Below, piece by piece: positions 10,126 to 20,637 of a stretch of 64,000 nucleotides of DNA; position 1 is the stretch's first letter; each line of letters starts with the position of its first letter. The stretch is from Skeletonema tropicum. Taxonomy: Eukaryota > Bacillariophyta > Thalassiosirophyceae > Thalassiosirales > Thalassiosiraceae. The stretch lies in the NCBI GenBank assembly GCA_037178625.1, contig CM074140.1, positions 1,798,001-1,862,000 of the forward strand, in the 5' to 3' direction. The notes beneath the pieces were generated by a model. It saw only the letters and a program-made list of their open reading frames with translations. It was not told where the DNA came from and did not search any database. Position numbers and translations under genes: made by a program.

Positions 10126-11028
10126 TTAATCTTTACCCTCCGCACAGTTCTTTTCTGTTTCGCCAAGTGCAGCCTTCCAGAGAGCAAGTTCAAGTAGAGC
10201 TGTGGCATCGTTCACATACCTGCAGTGCTCAGCCTTGTAATGATCGAATTTGTTAATGAGCCATCCCATCCATAGACTTATTTCATCTGTCTTTTCAACG
10301 GCAGGTATAGTGGGGAGAACTTGATTGATGCCTTTGATTCCTTCGTGCATTTCAGTCTTCCAACTCTCCATGTGCAATGATGTAACAGTCTTACGTATCC
10401 CTCCGACAAGTTCAACTGTAGATAATTGCTCACAATTGTCGAACTGACAGTACTTCATCCTTACAAAATTATATGCAAACAGATCTCTTTTCAGTGGGAT
10501 GGCGATGCGTTGAAGGCGCGAACAATTGTAGAATGTATGTGCTGCGATGTTTATTTCTTCAAGTCGTTCCGAAAACTCAATATTTTTTACATTGACGCAG
10601 CGATTGAATGTTCCCTCTTGAATGGCAATGACAGATGGTAGCTTGATGTGCTTTAAAGAGGTGCATCGTTCAAATGCATACATATCTAATGTATCAAGGT
10701 TGTCACCGAACTCCACAGACGCAAGATGACTACAATAACTAAATGCAAATGCGCCGATTTCCACTGCAGATTCGAAATTTAGCCAACGTAAAGAGCAACA
10801 ATTTTTGAACGACATCCTCCCAACTTTTCTGATCCCATTGTGAGTTTCGACCTTCAACAAATTCTCACAATTAAGGAACGCCTGATCCTCGATCACGTCG
10901 ACGGATTTATCAATGCGAACATGAGTGACATGGAGAGGAGCTCGCCCTCCCCTCTACACAAATATGTCATTCTCATCGGCATCTGCATCTGCATCGGCAT
11001 CAACATCTTCACCTCCGTAGTACTCCAT
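10126..11028 (-). pseudogene. BspA-type (LRR_5) leucine-rich-repeat protein with premature stop
   Basis: Reading from ATG at 11028 gives MEYYGGEDVDADADADADEN, then DIFV, then a TAG at 10956-10954. The same frame then runs open to 10126 with RGGRAPLHVTHVRID and six or so LRR_5 units of the type IxxxAFxxCxxLxxVE. The start and the LRR part stay in phase, so one codon breaks a 300-codon gene. A related fragment at 48733 has FHYRGG at the same place, which implies the TAG replaced a Tyr codon. LRR_5 proteins are large families of binding or recognition proteins in many protists. Readthrough, a sequencing error or a recent null allele are the alternatives. Confidence 0.75.
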
Positions 11029-11287
11029 GATTTGGATTTCTTAGGGTTAGGATTAATAGTGTATTATTTATTACTCCTACACTCCTATTTCGATGCCAGC
11101 ATTATACACTGACATAGGCTCATTTTGATGAAGCTCGAATGCTCCCTCCATAGATGATATTAATTCCTACGTTAAAATGCGCACGCACCCAAAGATGCTT
11201 TTTGGAGGAAAAGCTAGCGAAACATCAACAGTAGAGCGAAGCGGCTATTACTACAGCAGCGCAGCAGGTAGCAAAGACCAGTAAGCC

Positions 11288-12940
11288 ATGTCATCTCTAG
11301 CACCACCTATCAAATGTGAACAAGGCGATGAAGTTGTTAGCGACGATGATTCCTCTTCTGATTCGTCAGTAAACGCTGTCAGTGGCGCAGCCTACTTGAA
11401 AGAAGAAGAGCGAAGGAAGAGCGTAGGTGATGATGATTCGTCACAAGGGAAAGGTAATGATGAAGCTACCCCTGCCAAGCTTATACATCATCGAGCACAG
11501 AAGCATACAGCTGCCGTTTCCGACTCTGCAGAGACCATGAATGTGCAAAGTGCTGTAAAATTGGAACATGATGCTGATGACACGAAAGATACTCCAGTCG
11601 ATATGGTATCTAAAAAATTATGTATTGCTTCACAGGAGCAGCTGAAAGGCGAGGAAACAGACGACGATGGTCGTATTAACGATCATCAATCGCAGAAAGA
11701 AGAGCAACCTAAAGGTGATGAAGACTTGAAGCAACAAGATTCGGTAGCGAAAACCGCAGCTGCTAAAATTCCATTGTATTCGCTGTTGACCAGTGACAGT
11801 GATGAAGACTCTTGCAACGAAGAATCTTATACCGAAGTCCTCTTTCGGCGGCCTCGATCCGCATGGAACTTGTTCAACACAGCAATGAAGGGCAAAGGGC
11901 TGTCACGCGACCAAATCGTAAGAATGAATATGCTCCTGTTACCTGTTACGCATTTAATATCTTTCTCTCACATTACAGAGTTATTATCTTTTTCATAGTC
12001 TGTACAATATTATAACCTCAGTAGTAGGGAGAGAGCAAAGTTGGAAGCCAAGGCGGAAAGAAACAGGAAATATCTGGACGATTACCAGAAAAAGCAGAAG
12101 AGACGGTCTGGAGCAAATCAGAAGAGACGGGCGAAAGCTACAAGATCCACTGCTTCTAAAGCATCGCATGCAACGGAAGAGAAAGTCAGTCCAAAAACAC
12201 ATCGCAGTACAACTGCAACAACAGGTGAGAGCAACGACGTGGCCTGGAAATGCCATCAATGTGGCGTATTGAACGCAATTAGCAGTCTCAGGTGTACGGC
12301 ACATAAATGTTTGGCATACAAAGGTAGAAGATCTCGGCATAACACTCCTACTTCAACAGAAGGATGTGAACTTGTATGGCTTGAGAACGGAGCAAAGTTA
12401 GGCGAAGTTCATAATAACTCGGATGAGTGTTATATTTGTTTCACAGGCGGATCATTAATCTGCTGCGATCATTGTGATAAAAGCTTCCATCTCGGGTGTC
12501 ACATACCACCATTGCAAGAGGTTCCATTTGGCGACTTTAAGTGCTGTGAATGCAGGGCTACAACACTCAAGAAGCTGTTTCACTGCGGCGTGTGTCAAAC
12601 TTGTCTTCGTGGCGATAGTAATGATTGTCCACATAAGCGGTACGCGCTGCCAGCGACAGTCTCTCCATGTGCGAAACACCAGACTGGTCTGTCTACTCCC
12701 AGCATTCATTGTACGGGACGACATGACGTTCAACCGACAACAGTGACTAGCGATATTAACGCTGGCGAACAAAATATTGACGCGTCTTCTCAGTCAGCAC
12801 AAACCAAAGACGACGTGCCAGATGATCTGGTTTCGTGTCAACGAGAGTTGAAGCGGTCTCGTGAAGAAGTTCAGAAGCAAGCAGAAGAGATCAAACGTCT
12901 AAAGGGTGCGATTCAAGCGCTCATCTCAAGCTCTCACTAG
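11288..12940 (+). CDS. HMG-box-like and PHD-finger nuclear protein
   Basis: Two exons, 11288-11917 and 11999-12940, with an 81-bp intron (GTAAGA...CATAG), give 523 aa. The splice restores an HMG-box-like helical segment (about 190-250: [19 protein letters not shown], then [20 protein letters not shown]). Residues about 275-300 contain a CHQC...C...C zinc-ribbon-like motif. Residues about 350-395 form a C4HC3 PHD finger (CYIC, CCDHC, FHLGC, CCEC), followed by an extra CGVC...C cluster and a C-terminal coiled coil. PHD fingers commonly read histone H3 tails and HMG boxes bend DNA, so a chromatin or transcription role in the nucleus is likely. The N-terminal 170 residues are acidic and disordered. 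Confidence 0.8.
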
Positions 12941-13041
12941 ATGCTTGAATACAATACTTAACTCGTGCTAAATATTGGTTGCGATCTATGGTGACGTGAA
13001 TTCACTTTCACTTTTGTACATTCCCAACTCAACAAAGAACT

Positions 13042-16000
13042 TCAAATTTCACGACGAGAAGAGTTCCTCAAGCCAAAGCGGCTGAACCTTGGCTTCTTTT
13101 GCTTCGAGTCATTTTGACGGGGTTTTGCAAGGCAGATCTCAATATTATCCGTATCATCGTCGTCAACTATCGTCTTCTTCTCCTTCTTCTTCCTCTCCAC
13201 ATCCGTTACCTCCGCCTGCGTCGCTTTTATACCTTTTGAAAGTGCCTCAGAGTCGAAACCTAACAGGGTGGAAGCTTTTCGGGCTTTTGCGGAACAATAG
13301 TCAAGAACCTCACACGCAATCAAGCCGATTTCAGCCGTGTAGTCTTTTACTTCGTTTGCTAAGCATGTGCATCCTTCTTGATCCTCATCCATAACAGCAT
13401 ATGGATCTAACGTGTATTGAGTAGTTGCAGCAGAATATTCAGAGTAAACTCCTGTTCTATCATCATCATCATCTAGGATGGACATGTCCGACAACCATTC
13501 CTCCAGAGGCTCAGCTTTGAACTTTTTTGGTTTCGGTTTCTTGCGCAGAACAGATGGTAGAGTCACTTCATCATAAATAGCCGGATCTTTTTCTGGAATA
13601 CTGATAGTTGTAATTGGTCTATCAGGACCATCTTCGAGGTTAAACTCAACAATCTTCTTTTTGACAGTTTTTTTCTCCACTGGAATGCTCTCATTAGAAG
13701 AACATGACTGTGTTGCTCCAGAGGAGTCAGAGCTCTTCGCCTTGTGCTTCGCAATCTTCTTGGATGCATTCTTCGATGCCTTTCGATTCAAGACTTTCTT
13801 TGGCAATGACTTCTTTTTGACACTTGTTTTTTCCAATCGAATGCTCTCATTAGAAGAACATGACTGCGTTGCTCCAGAGGAGTCAGAGCTCTTCGCCTCG
13901 TGCTTCGCAATCTTCTTGGATGAATTCTTCGATGCCTTTCGATTCAAAACTTTCTTTGGCAATGACTTCTTTTTGACACTTGTTTTTTCCAATGGAATGC
14001 TCTTATTAGAAGAACATGACTGCGTTGCTCCAGAGGAGTCAAAGCTCTTTGCCTCGTGCTTCGCAATCTTCTTGGATGAATTCTTCGATGCCTTTCGATT
14101 CAAAACTTTCTTTGGCAATGACTTCTTTTTGAAAGTCAGGATTCCATTCAGTTTGCTGTTTAGTGGATCAGCCCTCTTAGCTGCTTCATCCTGCTCATCA
14201 GATTTGGAGTCACTTTCATCATATACCACTTCACACTCCTCAACCTCGCTGATGGAGTCTTTGCCTCTCTCAACCTCGCCAGTGCAGTTACTGTTGTTCT
14301 TCTGACCTTCTTTGTCTTCCTCTTCACCTTTCTCTCCACCTTCCTCAACCTCGCTGATGGATTGTTCGCCTTTCTCATCCTCACCGATGAAGCTACCGTC
14401 TTTCTGACCTTCTATGCCTTCCTCTTCACCTTCCCCAGCCTCGTTGATGGAGTCTTCGCCTTTCTCAACCTCACCGATGAAGCTACCGTCTTTCTGACCT
14501 TCTCTGTCGTCCTCTTCACCTTCCCCAGCCTCGTTGATGGAGTCTTCGCCTTCATCAACCTCGCCTACGCAGTTACTGTTCTTCTGACCTTCTTTGTCGT
14601 CCTCTTCAACGACATCCCTAACTGAACTGTCATCAGACGTAGAATGAGATTCTTTAATATATCCTGCGTAAAAAACATCAAGAGTAATTTCTTGGCTTTC
14701 CTCATTTGACTCCTCTGATATCAACTTAACGCCCAAAGAACAAGGTGAATCATCTGGATTATTAATGGGAGATTGAGATACATCGAGCTGTCCCTCTTTA
14801 ACATCCTTCTTGGCCGAAAAGACATTCTTAGAAGTCTCATCTGTAGCTGCCATTTTTGAAGAGTCTTGTTTTTCATATTTGCACTCCGATGTCTCTTTTG
14901 TTCCCTCGGCAAAGGATACTGTCCTGGTTGGTGACTTAATTTCCTTGTTCTGCGAGACTGCACGTGGGGAATTGTCCATGTCCTCATCTATCTTGACTAT
15001 TTCAGTCATAATGCTGCATTCACTGCTCATTGCACTACCAATACTTCGAATGCTCTTCAAGTGATTAGTGACTGTGGAAGTTGTAGACATCTCTCCATCA
15101 TCAGGGAGGTGACATTCCAAAGATTCGACAGGAGGATCAAAGGATCTCTTCAAAATTGAACTTCTCTTTGGTCGTGCTTGGCTTCCCTTATCCTTCCCAG
15201 ACTTCGTCAACGAATTCTCAGCTACACCAGGCCTTATTACTTCCTGTTTGGGCGCATCACTAACAAGTTCTTTTGAACTCTCCTGCTCTTTGACAGCCTC
15301 ATCTTCTCTCTGATTCTCATTTGTTGCCTTCAACAAATAGTCTGCGATTTCCTTGGGCGACTTGCAGACTTTCAGTGCCTGCTCAACTAATTCTTGAGTT
15401 TTCCTCTCCTCTTCAATCTTCAGGAGGTGTAGAGCAATCTCCGCTGGTGTCTTGGCACCTTGCTTCATTGCATCTTTGATAAACTGTTCGTTCATTTCCC
15501 GTTCGCTCGGAACTTTCTTATCCTCTTCAATCTCTAGCGGTTCTGCTAATTCTGTAGTCGTATGAGTCTCTTTTACTGATTCTTCAATGACATTGTCAAG
15601 ACATTTTAACAAGGCTGTTTTGTCCTCCTTCCGCTTCGCTTCTTTTGCTTTCTTGCTAAAGAAGCCACCTCGCTTCTTCTTTACATCTTTAACAAGGTAT
15701 TCGTCCATCTCCTGTTCGATTGCCTGCTCAACTAATTCTTGCCTTTTCCTCTCCTCAACAATCTCCCTTGGTGTCTTGCCACCTCGCTTCATTGCATCTT
15801 CGACAAGGTATTTGTCCATTTCCCATTTGTTATCCTCCTTTGGCGTCCGTTCTGCTGATTTTGCACGCGTTTTAGTCTTTTGGCGTATGAACGAAGCTGC
15901 TTCGTCGTCCTCCTCTTTCCGCTTTGCTTCTTCAGCTTTCATCAGGAACTTCACAATATCCATATAAAACTTATCCTTCTCCTCCGCTTCTGCGAGGAGC

Positions 16001-16827
16001 TTTTTGATGCGCCTACTTTCCGCTTTGTTTGCTGTGGATGTGTCAACATTTTTCAGATACTCTGCCACTTCTGCTGGTTCCTTTCCCTTTTTCGCCACGT
16101 AAGCCATTATATCCTGTAGACTAGTGACGCTTTTACCACCTGCACTGTTGATGCTTTTACCAACACTGTGTCCATCACTCTTTATTGTAGTGTTGTCAAC
16201 ACTAATATCTCCTTTGAGCCCCTTCCAACTTTTGTTCTTGCTTTTGCCACCACTTTTTTCTTCACTCTTTATTGTACTGTTGTCCACGCTATCATCTCCT
16301 TTGAGCCCCTTACAACTTTTGTTCTTGATTGGCAAGCCATCATTATCTTTGCTCGTATTCGAACTTTTTTTCTTGATAGGCAAGCAATCATTACTCGTAT
16401 TCGAACTTTTTTCCTTGATAGGCAAGTCATCATTATCTTTGTTCGTATTAGACTCAACCTTCATCTTGTAATACTTGATCGCCTGGTAATAGTTGTTAGC
16501 AACAGTCGATGAAAACACTGCATCAGTAGCAGCAGCCGTAGGCTCATTCTTCTCCGATTTTCCCTCTCCTAAGCTCATGAATAGTTTGCGGCCATCGCGT
16601 TCCAGCCCACGTGATTCTAAATCTTTCATGAGATAATTGTTGTAATAGTTGTTAGCAGCATCCGATGAAAACACGGCATCAGTAGCAGCAGCCGGAGGCT
16701 CATTCTTCTCCGATTTTCCTTCTTCTAAGCGCAAACTATTCATATGCTTGATGCCGTCGACTTCTTGCCCAGTCGACTCTAAATCCTTCAAGAGGCAAGC
16801 GTTGAGTTCCTCCATTTCAACCAGCAT
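13042..16827 (-). CDS. 1261-aa charged low-complexity repeat protein
   Basis: A single uninterrupted exon on the minus strand. There is no enzyme domain, signal peptide or membrane helix. Layers of internal repeats are visible: two N-terminal copies of a KDLES...EGKSEKNEP...AAATDAVFSS block; three KSSNTS/LPIKKKSSN blocks; helical EMDEYLVKDAMKRGGKTP / EIAxxLLKxEEE units (about 340-520); four or five acidic 30-aa units (GEVEKGEDSINEAGEGEE); and three nearly identical 52-aa basic units (KKKSLPKKVLNRKASKNSS, 156-bp DNA period). The C-terminal 130 residues look more structured. It is probably a disordered structural or nuclear protein, function unknown. Its 3' end converges on the HMG/PHD gene 100 bp away. 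Confidence 0.7.
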   Translation of the reverse strand: MLVEMEELNACLLKDLESTGQEVDGIKHMNSLRLEEGKSEKNEPPAAATDAVFSSDAANNYYNNYLMKDLESRGLERDGRKLFMSLGEGKSEKNEPTAAATDAVFSSTVANNYYQAIKYYKMKVESNTNKDNDDLPIKEKSSNTSNDCLPIKKKSSNTSKDNDGLPIKNKSCKGLKGDDSVDNSTIKSEEKSGGKSKNKSWKGLKGDISVDNTTIKSDGHSVGKSINSAGGKSVTSLQDIMAYVAKKGKEPAEVAEYLKNVDTSTANKAESRRIKKLLAEAEEKDKFYMDIVKFLMKAEEAKRKEEDDEAASFIRQKTKTRAKSAERTPKEDNKWEMDKYLVEDAMKRGGKTPREIVEERKRQELVEQAIEQEMDEYLVKDVKKKRGGFFSKKAKEAKRKEDKTALLKCLDNVIEESVKETHTTTELAEPLEIEEDKKVPSEREMNEQFIKDAMKQGAKTPAEIALHLLKIEEERKTQELVEQALKVCKSPKEIADYLLKATNENQREDEAVKEQESSKELVSDAPKQEVIRPGVAENSLTKSGKDKGSQARPKRSSILKRSFDPPVESLECHLPDDGEMSTTSTVTNHLKSIRSIGSAMSSECSIMTEIVKIDEDMDNSPRAVSQNKEIKSPTRTVSFAEGTKETSECKYEKQDSSKMAATDETSKNVFSAKKDVKEGQLDVSQSPINNPDDSPCSLGVKLISEESNEESQEITLDVFYAGYIKESHSTSDDSSVRDVVEEDDKEGQKNSNCVGEVDEGEDSINEAGEGEEDDREGQKDGSFIGEVEKGEDSINEAGEGEEEGIEGQKDGSFIGEDEKGEQSISEVEEGGEKGEEEDKEGQKNNSNCTGEVERGKDSISEVEECEVVYDESDSKSDEQDEAAKRADPLNSKLNGILTFKKKSLPKKVLNRKASKNSSKKIAKHEAKSFDSSGATQSCSSNKSIPLEKTSVKKKSLPKKVLNRKASKNSSKKIAKHEAKSSDSSGATQSCSSNESIRLEKTSVKKKSLPKKVLNRKASKNASKKIAKHKAKSSDSSGATQSCSSNESIPVEKKTVKKKIVEFNLEDGPDRPITTISIPEKDPAIYDEVTLPSVLRKKPKPKKFKAEPLEEWLSDMSILDDDDDRTGVYSEYSAATTQYTLDPYAVMDEDQEGCTCLANEVKDYTAEIGLIACEVLDYCSAKARKASTLLGFDSEALSKGIKATQAEVTDVERKKKEKKTIVDDDDTDNIEICLAKPRQNDSKQKKPRFSRFGLRNSSRREI

Positions 16828-17317
16828 CTTTGAAATAGCCGATCTCGAATCTTCGTCGTTCTATTTTTATTGGCTGCAAGCCCGACGTGTTTTGCTTCGG
16901 CCGCTCAATACAGTTGGTATTGCATACTCTAGAGGCCAGAGTTGTGGAAGAGATTTTGTTCGTCTCCTCCATCCTTTGGACATCATCTAGTGAAACATCG
17001 GCATTTGTTAGAGAGATGTCGACAAAATTGGTGAGTCGCAGATAAAAAGTCGCCACGAGCGCCACGAGCCAAAATTTTAGACGCTTTTTTCTCTTCTCTT
17101 TCGCTGCGCGTTGTCGCTGTGACACTGACCGTTTTGCGTTACATATGCGCTTACATGTAGCTTGCGTTGCTCGCTCCTGGTTGCTATCATAATTGCTGCC
17201 GCGAAGACTCTTGCTGCGCTGCTAATAAAAAGGTTGGCAATACCTGGACAATTTGGCTAGGGACTACTGCATTTTTTAGACCGAAGAAAGTCACTACTAA
17301 TTAGAGTGTTACTTTTC
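16828..17317. other. Divergent intergenic region (1261-aa gene and DPM3)
   Basis: 490 bp between two divergent starts, so it must carry both promoters. A minus-strand frame at 16817-17125 without an ATG start (hydrophobic segment KFWLVALVATFYLRL) overlaps it and could be an upstream exon of the 1261-aa gene. I could not find a splice that fits well. Confidence 0.4.
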
Positions 17318-17668
17318 ATGGGCATACTACGCCGCATCGATCCATCGATGCAGATGACAGGTTTACTCCGCTACCAACTATTTCTCTCCATCGGGATTCT
17401 CTTCATCGGGCTGTGGAGGGCAAGTATTACTCGATTAGCAACGATACAAAATACGCTATCAACCACATTATCAATAGATCCAAGCACTACCAAAATATTA
17501 GTAAATTATCTACCAATTTGGGCAATAATACTTTTGGGGCTTTATGCACTGGGTTCTGTTTTGTACAAGGTTGCGACTTTTGGGGATTGTCCGGAGGCTG
17601 CAGTAGAGCTGAGTGGGCAAATTGAGGAAGCAAAACAAAAATTGGCAAAGCAAGGATTCAAATTTTGA
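17318..17668 (+). CDS. DPM3: Dolichol-phosphate mannosyltransferase subunit 3
   Basis: 116 aa from the first ATG (17318). Two membrane helices (about 16-34 and 61-81) precede the family signature at the C-terminus: LYALGSVLYKVATFGDCPEA, then AVELSGQIEEAKQKLAKQGF. In animals DPM3 is the small ER membrane subunit that tethers the catalytic DPM1 through this C-terminal coiled-coil segment. The complex makes dolichol-phosphate-mannose for N-glycans, GPI anchors and O-mannosylation. Length is slightly above the usual ~92 aa because the N-terminus is longer; Met 13 or so is an alternative start. Identification rests on the motif and layout. Confidence 0.9.
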   Translation: MGILRRIDPSMQMTGLLRYQLFLSIGILFIGLWRASITRLATIQNTLSTTLSIDPSTTKILVNYLPIWAIILLGLYALGSVLYKVATFGDCPEAAVELSGQIEEAKQKLAKQGFKF

Positions 17669-17941
17669 GATGATAGTTACTAGACAGATCTTATTTCATG
17701 AAAACATCGCAGTTGTGCAGAGAATTTGTTTGGAGATGTTGGTGGTTGCAAAATGTCTTGTGGTACACTGTCAATACACCGTAAAATCCACAGTGTTGAT
17801 TGATGCATTTCTGATAATTCACTGAGAGATTATATCTATAAAATTTTAACTATTGATCGATTCAAACATTATTCCCCTATCAGTTAGCAGTGCCATTTCA
17901 ACACTGTCTCCTTGTACATACCCCTAACCACTTACATCTTC

Positions 17942-20367
17942 TTAATCACACTTGACTCTTGAGTAAATGTGCTTCACGAACAATAGACTAAAGTGGAAAC
18001 CACAACTTCCCAACATGAGGAAGAATCCAAATGAAACAATTGACATGTACCCAAAGTAGAAAGAAGCTTGGAGCATCCCACTCATTCCACTTCGGTGGAA
18101 GTAATAGAAGAACGAATACGCGTAGATGAACAGTCCAGTCATTCCAGCATTGACAAATGTGCTCCACCACCATCGATGGTCCTCCTTCGCCAGTTGGAAG
18201 TACAGCAAGGCCACACTGATGAAGGATGTGACAATTAGGAGCAAGACGAAGGCGAAGAGAAGAATGCCGAATAGGGTGTAGATCTGATGTCCCCACATTG
18301 AAGCAAAGATGTAGTGAAGCTCAATGTAAATGGCGGAAAATGGCAAGAAACCGGAGATGACCATTTGAACGAAGCGTGAGCGGTACCATGGAACCTCAGT
18401 GGGGATTTCACGTGCCACCTTGGTTGTTCGGGTGGGAGCATTGAAGTCGTGGTTGGCATAATTCTTTGCAACAATCCCTCCCAACACGGTTAGAGGCAAT
18501 GCCACAAGGGCGAAGATTGCAGCAATAGTAAAGATCGTCGAGAAGGGTAGGGCACTGGTTGATCCATGGAACAAGGCAACTGTGTTGACCCACATGAAGA
18601 CGAAGGAAGTGGGGACGGGGAAGAGACCGGCCGTGAAGAGAACACAGCGGACCCAGTTCTTGCCGTTCATTTGGAAGTAAAGTCTGGTTGAGATGAAGGC
18701 ACCGATGGTGGTTGTCAAGCAGTAGAGAACCACCATTCCAGCAAGGATGGATCCACGACGAGTTGTGGATATAATACCCGTCAAGGCCAATCCCAAGAGA
18801 AGCAAGGTTGCAATCGTAAGTTGAACTCCAGTCCCCACGGCGGCACAGAAGAGAGTGGGAAATTCAGGGAAGCGGAAGACATCACCATGAATGAGCTTCC
18901 AGCCAGACTATCAATTTTGTGGAGCAAGCGAGACACGTGCAAGGTTGAGATCATTGTCACAAGTTACACCAATAGCCATTATCATCACATACTCCAAACC
19001 ACACACATCCCAATCAATGACTCACCTCCTCTTCCTCCATAGTACTATCATCAATCTCCATATACCTCGAAAAATCATTCTTCAAAACCCTCATCAAAAT
19101 GATCGTCAAAAACGCCGTCAACAACAACACCAACACGAACGAATTAATAATACTCAACCAATGAATCTCAAAACTCCCCGGCAAAAATCTTGAATCAGCA
19201 TATCTCGTCATCCTCATCTTCCATGGCAAATCATCCTCAAAGTATTCCACCGAATAAGAAAATTGGACGGGTGTGGGTTTGTTCACATTGGTAATATCCA
19301 CCCTCCTATCCCGCTCCGTGGTCACAGTCGCACTCACAATTTGATTCTTATTCGTTCCCAACCTAAAATGCAAATGGGGGAACAAATACGTATGACTCTG
19401 TCCCTCCACCTCACCCAATATCTCATCCTCATCTTCAATATCACCAACATATCCCCACATGGGCAAATCTTCAATGAACATTTCAAAAAAGTAATTGTTG
19501 TGAATTGCCTCCTTTAATTTGATCAAGTCGGCTTTGTCGAGGGTGGTTTTGCAAAGGAGACGCCATTCGACATCATCTTTGAAGGATAATTCGTACGGGG
19601 AGGTTTCACGACGATCACCGACGATGGATTCACCGAGGCGTTGTTTGTGACGTTCAGCGCCGATGCGATTTCCCTTGATTTCAAGTTTGCGTAGGTAAGT
19701 GGAGGATGTGTCTTCGTCTTCTCCGTCGTTGGTTAGGGAAATGCCACGTTCTTCTTCGAAGGCTGCCAAGTGTGCGGATTCGTCAGCGTGTGTACGGCAG
19801 AAGGGGAGGGAGTAGTAGCGGTAGGTTTCGGTTGGGTTGTTGAAGGGGCTGTATGTCGATAGCAATGAATTATATTGGGATGATTTTTGTGATCATCCAT
19901 GTGTTGTGGTTCATTATTTGTTGAGGACACAATCAGCGCATGAAAATAAAGGAAGCGAATAGATGGTGAGCAAAATACACTGAAGTCATTGTAATACCTC
20001 AATCAATCCACGTCGGATACTGTGAAGTAGAAAATAATGACTCTTCGATAGATCTCGCCGCTGCTATGGCCAATATCCTTGCCATGCACATCATATGATA
20101 GCCAATTAATAGGAGTTTCATAATTCCCAGCACAGTTATTCTTCTAACCGTCGTATAAAATAAATAACACACAAAAACCTCAAGTAAATTAAAAAATGAT
20201 ACCAACACAACTCACCCAACCTTATTGACCACAACATGAACTTCGCCATGCTGTTCATATTTCGTTCCCGCCTTTTGACGACGGTGCTTCTTTTTAAATA
20301 GGCCAGCTGAGGTGGTGGAGATGGCCGAGCTCCATAGGAGGAGTGAGAGGATGGAGGTGGCTCTCAT
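17942..20367 (-). CDS. TM9SF / nonaspanin (EMP70 family)
   Basis: Three exons on the minus strand: 20367-20216, 19848-19026 and 18907-17942. Introns of 367 and 118 bp have GTGAGT donors. They join as NKVG/PFNNPTETYRYYSLPFC and EEEE/SGWKLIHGDVFRFP, both hallmark nonaspanin segments. The product is 646 aa, the family's usual size. A cleavable signal peptide lies at 1-21, a lumenal domain of about 240 residues follows, and then nine membrane helices. The C-terminus VKCD keeps the K-x-D/E COPI-binding and Golgi-retention motif. Family members act in Golgi/endosome membranes in sorting of membrane proteins with Gly-rich transmembrane segments. Confidence 0.93.
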
Positions 20368-20637
20368 TGTTGTTTAGGTGGTGCTGATAGAGACCAACAA
20401 TGGTAAGATATTTTGATGTAGGCAGGCGGTTTTTGGAGGCTTTTTCACAATGCGACGGAAATGGGATTCAGTTTTAGGAATGACGATTTTAGGAACCTTC
20501 ATAGCCGTTTCTCCATTTTCATTCACTTTCCAAGATCCACTCACGCTTTCACTTCTCGCTCAATAGCAATAGGCCCCCTACCAAGCGGATTGCGGCCTAC
20601 TATACCCACTTAATTACGCGATAAAACACCAGTCAAA
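20368..20637. promoter_or_regulatory. Probable shared divergent promoter, TM9SF and ArfGAP
   Basis: Only 270 bp separate the start codons of two head-to-head genes, so core promoters of both must lie here or overlap the 5' UTRs. I see no clear TATA box. AAATAGG and short AT-rich tracts are not diagnostic. Inference from spacing. Confidence 0.5.

Noticed and set aside
11288..12940. Treating the acidic protein and the PHD protein as two genes
   Set aside because: An 81-bp GT-AG intron joins them in phase and restores an HMG-box-like helix across the junction.
17942..19865. Treating the two TM9SF open frames as separate genes
   Set aside because: GTGAGT donors and acceptors join them in phase into one nonaspanin of normal length.
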